Assembly (NCBI GenBank): GCA_011375245.1
Contig: DRMA01000187.1
Coordinates: forward strand, 1 to 6,322
Direction: 5' to 3'
From: Thiothrix sp.
GTDB taxonomy: Bacteria; Pseudomonadota; Gammaproteobacteria; Thiotrichales; Thiotrichaceae
DNA: 6,322 nucleotides
Shown here: positions 1-5,943 of the stretch, in pieces
Layout of the letters: the number at the start of each line of letters is the position of its first letter
Numbering within the stretch: the first letter of the stretch is position 1
Made by a program: the position numbers and the translations under genes
Notes under the pieces: generated by a model
Told to the model about the DNA's origin: nothing
Databases searched by the model: none
Seen by the model: the letters and a program-made list of their open reading frames with translations, nothing else

Positions 1-29
1 AGGAATAAGATTTATCAACAGTATAAAGT

Positions 30-60
30 ATAGTGCAAATTTCTTATCAATATGCACTAT
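30..60 (-). terminator. Weak stem-loop over the stop codon of the MliC-domain gene
   Basis: ATAGTGCA (30-37) and TGCACTAT (53-60) form a perfect 8-bp stem with a 15-base loop. The stem includes the last codons of the minus-strand gene, and its TGA stop (47-49) lies in the loop. No T-run follows on the minus strand, so this is not a classical intrinsic terminator. It could be a weak terminator, an mRNA 3' stabilising hairpin, or chance. Confidence 0.25.
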
Positions 61-889
61 CTCCAGACTCAAATACTTTACACGATGAATAAGGTGAAAC
101 ACCTCTTATTTCAACCATCGCTTCATCGCCTTTTAGCGATAAGGTCGTCTCGCCATCGCTATAACGACTGCCTGATGCCGAATCAACTTCGCGTAAAACA
201 ATACTTTCTTTTAACATAAGATAACGTACTTGCCCTACTTCAAAAATCACCTCAAACGCTATTTTTCCATCGCATTTATAAGTTGCTCGCGAAACCGCTA
301 CCGCAGAATCAGGATCAGGATCAGGATCAGAATTAGCATTAGTGGCAACACTAGCAAGACAAGGTAGCGTCGTTGCTTTATCAGCCATTGCCCTTGCTTG
401 TTTATTTTGCACATTGCCTTTTTGCGGTGCAACTTTTCCAACAACACACACTTGATCATCAAGCACCTTGCTCACGACAAGATAAGAAGTATTTTTATCA
501 GGCTTGTTAGGATTTTCTGCGACATTAAAACGCACAATCATCCCCACAAGCTCCTTGGGCTTGCCTCGCTTATGTCGCCACTCTATTTTATCGCCCAATG
601 AGCTAAACGCAGACGAAACGGTTTCTGTCAATGCTAAAGGGAAATCCTGCTTACTGCCTGTTTTTTGTTGCTGTTGTATGATGAGATCTTGTCGGGCATC
701 AAAATCTGTGACAATAACTGACATGCCTGCAAACCCTTTGCAATGCTGTGTACTTCCATGCTCACCACTTTTTACCGTCTTGCAATCATTTTCTGCAATA
801 GATGAATAGCTGCTATCAAAACCCGCAGCATACAGCGACGTACTCACGCTAAGTAATGTAACGATTAACAAAGCTGATTTTTTAAACAT
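47..889 (-). CDS. Secreted protein with C-terminal MliC-like (lysozyme inhibitor) domain
   Basis: This is a 280-residue exported protein. Residues 1-22 (two lysines, a hydrophobic run, then SLYAAG) form a Sec signal peptide, with cleavage likely near residue 21 or 22; there is no lipobox cysteine. Residues about 33-178 form a domain I cannot name, with four cysteines (36, 50, 148, 177) and motifs such as SSAFSSLGDKIEWR and TSYLVVSKV. A flexible linker, SDPDPDPDS (187-195), follows. Residues about 203-271 resemble the MliC/PliC family: YKCDG at the start, SASGSRYSDG (237-246) matching the conserved SGxxY loop, KGDEA (253-257), and a closing SSCK (C270), with C206 and C270 likely paired. MliC proteins inhibit c-type lysozyme in the periplasm or envelope; that this protein does so is inference. 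The start has a modest AAGG Shine-Dalgarno sequence. The gene lies 40 bp downstream of the RTX gene with no clear terminator between, so co-transcription is plausible. Confidence 0.82.
   Translation of the reverse strand: MFKKSALLIVTLLSVSTSLYAAGFDSSYSSIAENDCKTVKSGEHGSTQHCKGFAGMSVIVTDFDARQDLIIQQQQKTGSKQDFPLALTETVSSAFSSLGDKIEWRHKRGKPKELVGMIVRFNVAENPNKPDKNTSYLVVSKVLDDQVCVVGKVAPQKGNVQNKQARAMADKATTLPCLASVATNANSDPDPDPDSAVAVSRATYKCDGKIAFEVIFEVGQVRYLMLKESIVLREVDSASGSRYSDGETTLSLKGDEAMVEIRGVSPYSSCKVFESGDSAY
308..330. repeat. Hexanucleotide microsatellite encoding the Asp-Pro linker
   Basis: ATCAGG is repeated three times and followed by a partial ATCAG unit. On the minus strand it encodes alternating Asp-Pro (residues 188-194) between the two domains of the secreted protein. 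The unit is six bases, so gain or loss of copies would change linker length without breaking the reading frame. Confidence 0.8.
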
Positions 890-929
890 AGCTTAAACCT
901 TTTTTATATTTGAGGAGTAAAACAACACC

Positions 930-1907
930 TTACTTTTTTTGCGAGTCCGTTTTTAACGATGACACTTTAATCGTACCATTACGGAAATGGACTCGTTCAA
1001 CATTTTTCAGCATATCTGAGGCACCTGTTTTACGATTCGTGACGGTATAATTACCCTCCTCAGCGCTGTTAACATGAATCGTATAATCGGCTTTATTATT
1101 TGCATAACGCACAATATCATTCCCCTCTCCACCATCAATGATATTACTTTCAGCCGTATTATTACTCAAACCTGAGAGTATATTGTCATTGCTGCTCCCC
1201 GCATTGACCTCATCATTACCACCAATAGCATGGATCGTATCCTTGCCTTCACCCCCATTAAGCGTATCCATACCTTCACCACCATAAAGCGTATCCATAC
1301 CTGCACCGCCATTAAGAATATCGTCCCCTGCTCCGCCTTCTAATTTATCATCACCATACCCGCCAATTAGTAGATCATCACCAACACCACCAAAGAGCCA
1401 ATCATTACTATTACTCCCCAAAATGACATCCTTACCCATACTCCCCTTGAAAGCATTACCCGACCCAGCTTTAACCATTTGTTGGGTATTACTCTGTAAG
1501 ACCCCCATCAAAGCACGTTCGAGATAGAGCTTATTTTTAGCAAGCGCCTTTCTAAGCATAGCAAGGTCAGCGGAATTAGCAGGACTCTCATCAAGCATCT
1601 TAAGTTTTTCACCCAATTCATCAAGTTGATTAAACAGCATTTTCAACATGTAATTGGTGGGGGCATTTGATGTATGTCCATTATCTGCCGTATTTTCTGT
1701 CGGTTTAGCCGCTTTTTCAGCCCCCGATAATTGTTGGACAAGCTGAGGCAACACTTTTTTCAGTAATGGCTGTGCATTTTGCCTTCTTGCGCTGCCACTA
1801 TCACTTGATGGAAAGCGGTCAATGCCAGCAATACGATTGATCGCATTGCTACTTTTTTGTAGTGGAAAACTATTTATAGTTGCGACACTTCCTTGTACCT
1901 TTGACAT
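930..1907 (-). CDS. RTX (hemolysin-type calcium-binding repeat) protein, probable type I secretion substrate
   Basis: This 325-residue protein has no N-terminal signal peptide. Residues 1-80 are low-complexity and Ser/Asn-rich. Residues about 84-145 look helical (LFNQLDELGEKLKMLDE and following), possibly a coiled coil. Residues about 158-265 carry nonapeptide RTX repeats of the GGxGxDxLx type, for example LFGGVGDDLLIGGYGDD and GGAGDDILNGGAG, which bind calcium as a parallel beta-roll. The last 55 residues contain DYTIHV, YTVTN and a VERVHFRNGTIKV block, the usual cap after RTX repeats, and probably hold the uncleaved type I secretion signal. No catalytic domain is visible, so a structural, adhesive or surface-layer role is more likely than protease or lipase activity. 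The ATG is preceded by AAGGT at good spacing. No type I transporter genes lie in the window; they must be elsewhere. The small size is unusual for a toxin. Confidence 0.9.
   Translation of the reverse strand: MSKVQGSVATINSFPLQKSSNAINRIAGIDRFPSSDSGSARRQNAQPLLKKVLPQLVQQLSGAEKAAKPTENTADNGHTSNAPTNYMLKMLFNQLDELGEKLKMLDESPANSADLAMLRKALAKNKLYLERALMGVLQSNTQQMVKAGSGNAFKGSMGKDVILGSNSNDWLFGGVGDDLLIGGYGDDKLEGGAGDDILNGGAGMDTLYGGEGMDTLNGGEGKDTIHAIGGNDEVNAGSSNDNILSGLSNNTAESNIIDGGEGNDIVRYANNKADYTIHVNSAEEGNYTVTNRKTGASDMLKNVERVHFRNGTIKVSSLKTDSQKK
1260..1302. repeat. Tandem 27-bp duplication inside the RTX repeats
   Basis: The 16-mer AAGCGTATCCATACCT occurs at 1260-1275 and again at 1287-1302, a 27-bp period equal to one nine-residue RTX unit. 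The encoded units (GAGMDTLYG and GEGMDTLNG) share a Met where neighbouring units have Asp. This points to recent duplication of a single RTX unit. Confidence 0.7.
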
Positions 1908-2064
1908 AATTTTTACCTTGTTCTAATGTGATGTAAACGATTTATAGCTGAAACCGCCACCTTGCCTAGAAGAAATATCTTCAAAATATAGTGCAATTAT
2001 CTGAATATTGTATAGCAAGATAAAACGTACATCATCAAAGCAATGATTATGCTAAGCTCCTGCC
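1908..2064. promoter_or_regulatory. Divergent intergenic region between the RTX gene and priA
   Basis: This 157-bp AT-rich gap separates two divergently oriented starts, so it must hold promoters for both. On the minus strand, TGCTATACAAT (about 2011-2021) resembles an extended -10 box for the RTX gene, but no convincing -35 is visible. No strong Shine-Dalgarno sequence precedes the priA ATG, which suggests weak translation. No operator or riboswitch is evident. Confidence 0.35.
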
Positions 2065-4287
2065 ATGTCTGAACTTCCTACCATATTACGTATCGCAATT
2101 CCTCGCCCCTTATATTCACTATTTGATTACCTGTATCAAGGTAAGCAAACTCCGCAAATAGGCTGCCGTGTTCATGTGCCTTTTGGCAATACACAAATCA
2201 CGGGCATTATTATTGCGATCAACTCAGAATCAGAACACGCCTCACTACGTCCTATTCATAAGTTATTAGATGAAAAGCCTTTATTCGACCAAAGCACACT
2301 GCATCTATTAACATGGGCGAGTCAGTATTATCACCATCCTCTTGGCAACGTACTCCAAAACGCGATACCCGTGGCACTACGCGGAACACGCCAAGTACCG
2401 CTAAACACTCATTGGTTTAGCAATGATAAAGACACGGCAACAGCCGAAAATAATATATCAACCTTACTCGCCCGCTCCCCTAAACAACAGAAAATTTATC
2501 GTGCCATCGCCGATACTCCCTCAGGTCTAAGCGAAAATGCACTGAAAACCCGTTTTGGTGCTGGCTGGCGGAGTGTCATAAAACAACTGGAAAAGAAAAA
2601 ACTCATCCACCAACAAGAAGCAAGTATTCACTTTCCAACGAGTGATAACGCCATCCAACGTGATGAAACTATCACCCTAACCAATGAACAACGTGACTGT
2701 GTTGAAAGTATTATCGACATCGCCGACGATGAACGCCCTCAACCCATTTTACTTCATGGTGTTACAGGTAGTGGCAAAACTGAGGTGTATTTTCGTACCA
2801 TTGAGCCTGTATTACGTCAACAAAAACAAGTGTTAATCTTGGTGCCTGAAATTGGTTTAACCCCCCAATTATTAACTCGTTTTAATAAGCGTTTTCCTCA
2901 CTATCAAATTGGTATTTTGCATTCAGGCTTGACCATGATTGAACGCATGCAAGCATGGTTAGGCGCACAAAGAGGACACACGCATATTTTAATTGGCACA
3001 CGCTCGGCCATTTTTACTCCTATGCCTTTACTAGGCTTACTTATTATTGATGAAGAGCATGACAGCTCGCTCAAACAACAAGAAGGCTTTCGCTATCATG
3101 CGCGCGACTTAGCCGTAAAACGCTGTTACGATTTAAAAATCCCAATGATCATGGGTACCGCAACCCCTTCAATAGAATCACTGCATAATGTTGACTTAGA
3201 ACGTTATCACTATCTACGCCTCAATAAACGCCCAGGAACACGACTACAACCCACACTCAGTTTACAAGATATTCGCGGCTTGCCCTTACAAGCAGGGGTA
3301 TCACAGCCCTTAATGGAAAAAGTTAAAGCGCATCTAGAATCGGGCAATCAAGTGATGTTATTTTTAAATCGCCGTGGTTTCGCCCCTGCGATTTACTGCC
3401 CACAATGTGGCTGGCATGCCCAATGCCCACACTGTGAAACCAATATGACCTATCATGCAAAAAAACAACGACTGATGTGTCATCATTGTGATTTTAACAA
3501 ACCAATTGATAACCACTGCCCTGACTGCCATTTCTCGCATATTACCACTAAAGGACAAGGTACCGAGCGCATTGAAAATGTCTTACAAGGCTATTTTCCT
3601 GATACCACTATTATCCGCATTGACCGCGATACCATTAGCCACAAAGGCGCGTTACTAGAAAAACTAGCCATTATCAATCAAGGCAAACCTGCACTTATTA
3701 TCGGCACACAAATGTTAGCCAAAGGACATGATTTTCCTAATTTGACACTGGTCGGTATTCTGGATGTTGATCAGTCCTTATTTAGCACCGATTTTCGCGC
3801 ACAAGAACGGCTAGCACAACTAGTGATCCAAGTCGCAGGTCGCGCAGGACGCGCTGATAAAAAAGGTCATGTTATTTTACAAAGTTGCCAACCTGAGCAT
3901 CCTTTTTTTACTATTTTATTCACCCAAGGCTATTTGGCCATTGTTGAACAATCATTGCGAGAACGTAAAACATGGCATTTTCCACCCCATGCCTATCAAG
4001 CACTTATTCGCGCTACCGCCGAAAAGCAACAGCATGCACTAACCTTTTTACAAACTTTAAAAACCAGCATTGAAGAACATCAATCAACGGATGTGACCTT
4101 TCTCGGCCCTGCACCTTCAGTGCTAGAAAAACGAGCGAACCGTTATCGAGTACAATTATTAATCACCGCAGTAAAGCGCGGAAAATTACATCAACTGGCG
4201 CATTTACTGGTTGAACAGGCGGGTAAAACTAAAAAGACAGGGAAAGTAAGATGGTCAATTGATATTGATCCGATTGATTATGGGTAG
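2065..4287 (+). CDS. priA: Primosomal replication restart helicase PriA
   Basis: PriA is the 3'-to-5' superfamily 2 DNA helicase that recognises stalled forks and D-loops and reloads DnaB through PriB/DnaT or PriC. The protein is 740 residues, close to the 732 of E. coli. The N-terminal 3' DNA-binding domain (IPRPLYSLFDYL, CRVHVPFG) covers about residues 1-105. The helicase core has TLTNEQ near 205, Walker A GVTGSGKTE (232-240), Walker B DEEH (329-332), GTATPS (364-369), GTQMLAKGHDF (547-557) and QVAGRAGR (589-596). The zinc module has all eight cysteines, at 445, 448, 454, 457, 472, 475, 485 and 488, with the same spacing as in E. coli PriA. The C-terminal domain runs to the end. All key residues are present and no frameshift is seen. 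The gene appears monocistronic: the RTX gene diverges upstream and the Uma2 gene converges downstream. The first ATG matches the family start (SELPTILRIAIPRPL). Confidence 0.98.
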   Translation: MSELPTILRIAIPRPLYSLFDYLYQGKQTPQIGCRVHVPFGNTQITGIIIAINSESEHASLRPIHKLLDEKPLFDQSTLHLLTWASQYYHHPLGNVLQNAIPVALRGTRQVPLNTHWFSNDKDTATAENNISTLLARSPKQQKIYRAIADTPSGLSENALKTRFGAGWRSVIKQLEKKKLIHQQEASIHFPTSDNAIQRDETITLTNEQRDCVESIIDIADDERPQPILLHGVTGSGKTEVYFRTIEPVLRQQKQVLILVPEIGLTPQLLTRFNKRFPHYQIGILHSGLTMIERMQAWLGAQRGHTHILIGTRSAIFTPMPLLGLLIIDEEHDSSLKQQEGFRYHARDLAVKRCYDLKIPMIMGTATPSIESLHNVDLERYHYLRLNKRPGTRLQPTLSLQDIRGLPLQAGVSQPLMEKVKAHLESGNQVMLFLNRRGFAPAIYCPQCGWHAQCPHCETNMTYHAKKQRLMCHHCDFNKPIDNHCPDCHFSHITTKGQGTERIENVLQGYFPDTTIIRIDRDTISHKGALLEKLAIINQGKPALIIGTQMLAKGHDFPNLTLVGILDVDQSLFSTDFRAQERLAQLVIQVAGRAGRADKKGHVILQSCQPEHPFFTILFTQGYLAIVEQSLRERKTWHFPPHAYQALIRATAEKQQHALTFLQTLKTSIEEHQSTDVTFLGPAPSVLEKRANRYRVQLLITAVKRGKLHQLAHLLVEQAGKTKKTGKVRWSIDIDPIDYG

Positions 4288-4293
4288 CGTAGC
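4284..4293. repeat. Left arm of a 10-bp inverted repeat flanking the Uma2 gene
   Basis: GTAGCGTAGC overlaps the priA TAG stop (4285-4287). Its exact reverse complement, GCTACGCTAC, lies at 4867-4876, so the pair brackets the Uma2 gene. Sequence outside the ten bases does not match well. It could be a short terminal-repeat relic or chance. Confidence 0.35.
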
Positions 4294-4325
4294 CATATAC
4301 TCTTTCTGAGGAAGCTTTAAAGTAA

Positions 4326-4346
4326 CAATTTCCATAGAAGAAATTG
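4326..4346. terminator. AT-rich hairpin between convergent priA and Uma2 genes
   Basis: CAATTTC (4326-4332) and GAAATTG (4340-4346) form a perfect 7-bp stem with a 7-base loop, in the 85-bp gap between the two convergent stop codons. Position favours a bidirectional terminator, but the stem is AT-rich and no T-tract follows on either strand, so any termination would be weak. Confidence 0.3.
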
Positions 4347-4372
4347 GGCAACCACAAGGCATTGTCTCTTAA

Positions 4373-4822
4373 TCAAACCTCTCCCGACTCCTCAATTCTC
4401 CCAGCATCAGAAAAATAAGTAATCACACCTTTCTCATCCACAAGCCAAACCTCTCTAGCCCCTTGATTAAGATAAAGATTAGTTTTAAAAGCCATTTCTT
4501 TTTTTGTATTACTAGGGCTAACGACCTCAACGACTATTTCAGGAGATACTTTATAAGGGGTTCTAAATCCGTGTTCAGCTATAAATTCATCACTAGCCCA
4601 AGCTACATCAGCGACTTTTACACCTTCAGGCGTTTGAATACTACACTCAATGATAATTTTTCCTGATTTTTTTTCTCTATCAATGGTTTTTCCAACTTCA
4701 TATTGCAAGTTCCCGTGGTTATTACCAGCAGGACTCATAAGAATCTTACCCCATTTATCCATCTCAATTTTAAAAGGCAAGTTCTGTAGAAAAGGATTGT
4801 CTATGACCTCTGACCATTCCAT
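4373..4822 (-). CDS. Uma2 family (DUF820) PD-(D/E)XK nuclease-fold protein
   Basis: This 149-residue protein belongs to the Uma2/DUF820 family of restriction-endonuclease-like folds, often present in many copies in cyanobacteria and large sulfur bacteria. Visible hallmarks are ILMSPAGNNHG (27-37), the VKVADVAWAS segment with the likely catalytic Asp72, SPEIVVEVVSPSN (93-105) with Glu99, and KTNLYLNQGAREVWLVDE (113-130) with Lys113. Together these give a D...ExV...K active-site pattern that looks intact. The start is supported by GGAG (4831-4834) eight bases before the ATG. The usual length is about 160-190 residues; this one stops after IEESGEV, so the C-terminus is short and a small tail may be lost. 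The biological role and target of these proteins are not established; nuclease activity is inferred from the fold. The gene converges on priA and lies within a 10-bp inverted repeat. Confidence 0.88.
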   Translation of the reverse strand: MEWSEVIDNPFLQNLPFKIEMDKWGKILMSPAGNNHGNLQYEVGKTIDREKKSGKIIIECSIQTPEGVKVADVAWASDEFIAEHGFRTPYKVSPEIVVEVVSPSNTKKEMAFKTNLYLNQGAREVWLVDEKGVITYFSDAGRIEESGEV

Positions 4823-4866
4823 TAGCTTATCTCCATTTTAAAGTCATAATTCTACCTTAACTAAAA

Positions 4867-4876
4867 GCTACGCTAC
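4867..4876. repeat. Right arm of the 10-bp inverted repeat flanking the Uma2 gene
   Basis: GCTACGCTAC is the exact reverse complement of 4284-4293. It lies about 45 bp upstream of the Uma2 start codon, within the likely promoter region of that gene. Confidence 0.35.
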
Positions 4877-4907
4877 AGACGTTCACTTATTAAATTTCTC
4901 GCTAATG

Positions 4908-4922
4908 CTATGCTTTTATTCA
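4908..4922. repeat. Copy 1 of a 15-bp direct repeat
   Basis: CTATGCTTTTATTCA is identical to 5929-5943. With five more bases on the left the match is 19 of 20 (4903-4922 against 5924-5943). The two copies bracket the truncated reading frame and the Rpn pseudogene, about 1.02 kb apart. Confidence 0.55.
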
Positions 4923-4938
4923 TCACTTATTTCATGCT

Positions 4939-4957
4939 GATTCTTTGAGAAAGAATC
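4939..4957. repeat. Perfect 8-bp hairpin
   Basis: GATTCTTT (4939-4946), a GAG loop and AAAGAATC (4950-4957) form a compact stem-loop. It lies 13 bases before the larger REP-like palindrome and in the same non-coding stretch. It could be part of the same repeat element or a weak terminator remnant; no T-run follows. Confidence 0.5.
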
Positions 4958-4970
4958 TCGCTAAAAATAT

Positions 4971-5004
4971 TTCTCGTTCCCATGCTCCAGCATGGGAACA
5001 AGAA
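4971..5004. repeat. REP-like palindromic element
   Basis: The core at 4976-4999 has 11-bp arms, GTTCCCATGCT and AGCATGGGAAC, around a CC centre. After one mismatch the pairing continues for four more bases (TTCT with AGAA), giving a hairpin across 4971-5004. From memory, CTCGTTCCCAnGCT palindromes of this kind are scattered through many bacterial genomes, where they often yield spurious peptides such as LVPMLEHGNE. I could not check copy number here. Confidence 0.72.
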
Positions 5005-5374
5005 AATTGCTGATACAAAACAAACCTTGAGCGAGGTTAAAAAAGAAATAACCACGCTTGAGATAAAACCATTGATTCGACAAGCTAACGAGGCGAAAAG
5101 CAAGCAAAATTACGCGAAAGCAATTGAGCAATGGCGTGAAATTCTTAGACGACAAGCAGATCATCCCTTAGCCGTTCCAGCCTTGGCGGAACTTGAAGAT
5201 AAAGTACGCTATCAAGCGCAAGCACAGCAACTTATGAGCGAATTGGCCTTACATGTTGGGGTATTACACCCGATTTGGCAGGATTTATTCGCTCAATTAC
5301 GAACGCCTTCTTCCAGTGATATTTTTAAAAGTTTAATCCTCTATCATCCTGTTTACACTAGAGCTTTTGATTAA
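4982..5374 (+). pseudogene. 5'-truncated helical/TPR-like reading frame, unrecognised family
   Basis: An open frame ends with TAA at 5372-5374. Its first ATG (4982) lies inside the REP-like palindrome, and no Shine-Dalgarno sequence precedes it. The frame stays open upstream to an in-frame stop at 4946-4948. Gene-like sequence therefore begins only around 5005, and the real 5' end seems to be missing. The peptide is strongly helical: KQTLSEVKKEITTLEIKPL, then a TPR-like unit (NEAKSKQNYAKAIEQWREIL, then HPLAVPALAELE), then LHPIWQDLFAQL. I do not recognise the family. Such helices occur in scaffold or effector-associated regions of larger multidomain proteins, but that is a guess. It is most likely an internal or C-terminal remnant of a larger gene; a small functional protein is less likely. 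Confidence 0.5.
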
Positions 5375-5391
5375 AATTTGGATTCTACATG

Positions 5392-5916
5392 TTATTTATT
5401 TTTTTCAACATCCTGTAACTGCTGGACTTCTCCAAGCGTTAAACCTGATTCGCATGCAATAGTTTCTAGGTCTAATACATCCAATAAGTTTTTCGCTAAC
5501 GTTCTTTCTTCTTCAATACCTTCTTGCCGACCTTACTCTCTTGCCTTTTCATTTTTCTCTCGAAGATATTGCTCATTGGCATATTCATCTTTCATTCGTG
5601 CATATTCTTGTGGAGTGGTTTTGTCTTTTTTTATCAATGCAAACACTTGTTGGATAATATCGCTTTGATAGCCCCTTTCTTCAACTTGACCATCTAAGCT
5701 GTCATCAATCGCTTTTAGCCATTGTTGATAAGGTTCAGGCGTTTGATTGGTGACATATTTGGGAGCAATATAAATAATCTTATGTTGTGTTTCACTAATG
5801 CCCTTACCTGCTAGAGTTTTAGGTTCAAAAATCAGTCACACTAATATCAGTTTTGTGGCGATCACCTGATGTTAATACCACAAGGGTTAACCTATAGTAA
5901 GTTTTTTCTTACCGTT
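5392..5916 (-). pseudogene. Rpn-family (PD-(D/E)XK) nuclease/transposase remnant
   Basis: On the minus strand the translation reads LAGKGISETQHKIIYIAPKY, TPEPYQQWLKAIDDSLDGQV, IIQQVFALIKKDKTTPQEYA, a Glu/Lys-rich coiled segment, and a tail DLETIACESGLTLGEVQQLQ. This layout matches the C-terminal half of Rpn-type recombination-promoting nucleases/putative transposases. The gene is broken. TAA at 5533-5535 interrupts ARE/GRQEG, where CAA would restore EQGRQEG. A five-A run at 5827-5831 appears to have one extra base: removing it joins SGDRHKTDISVTDF to EPKTLAGKGISE. Further upstream, GGTTAACC (5885-5892) may lack one base, joining NGKKKLTIG to LTLVVLTSGD; this second shift is less certain. The N-terminal nuclease core is absent, apparently lost where the IS607-type element begins. 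The final stop is TAA at 5392-5394. The precise subfamily is my recollection, not a search result. Confidence 0.7.
5842..5874. repeat. Imperfect stem-loop within the Rpn pseudogene
   Basis: TAATATCAG (5842-5850) and CTGATGTTA (5866-5874) pair with one non-Watson-Crick position. The loop itself holds a short GTG/CAC stem. It overlaps what reads as decayed coding sequence (SGDRHKTDIS), so it is probably incidental. Confidence 0.25.
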
Positions 5917-5928
5917 TGTTACTTAATA

Positions 5929-5943
5929 CTATGCTTTTATTCA
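5929..5943. repeat. Copy 2 of a 15-bp direct repeat
   Basis: This copy is identical to 4908-4922. It lies after the last recognisable Rpn sequence and 23 bases before the tnpA start codon, close to where the left end of the IS607-type element must fall. Confidence 0.55.

Noticed and set aside
398..809. Two plus-strand open frames inside the MliC-domain gene
   Set aside because: They lie antisense to a gene with a clear signal peptide and domain, have no ribosome-binding site, and give Cys/Ser-rich peptides.
1190..1420. Repeated motifs in the RTX region as a possible CRISPR-like array
   Set aside because: The periodicity is 27 bp and coding (nine-residue RTX units); there are no unique spacers.
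3364..3558. Minus-strand open frame inside priA
   Set aside because: It is antisense to the zinc-binding module of an unmistakable priA.
4310..4375. Readthrough of the Uma2 TGA stop to recover a missing C-terminus
   Set aside because: The next in-frame codons give a LWLPNFFYGN-like stretch with only faint similarity to the usual family tail, and the stop position is within tolerable family variation.
4463..4841. Two plus-strand open frames opposite the Uma2 gene
   Set aside because: They are shadows of the Uma2 coding strand, which has a good Shine-Dalgarno sequence and conserved motifs.
4961..5164. Minus-strand open frame of 67 codons
   Set aside because: It overlaps the helical remnant on the other strand, and its C-terminus (LVPMLEHGNE) is just the palindromic repeat translated, a well-known annotation artefact.
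5378..5668. Plus-strand open frame of 96 codons
   Set aside because: It is antisense to the Rpn pseudogene, whose minus-strand translation has a recognisable family pattern; the plus-strand peptide is Ser/Phe/Cys-rich and looks like nothing known.
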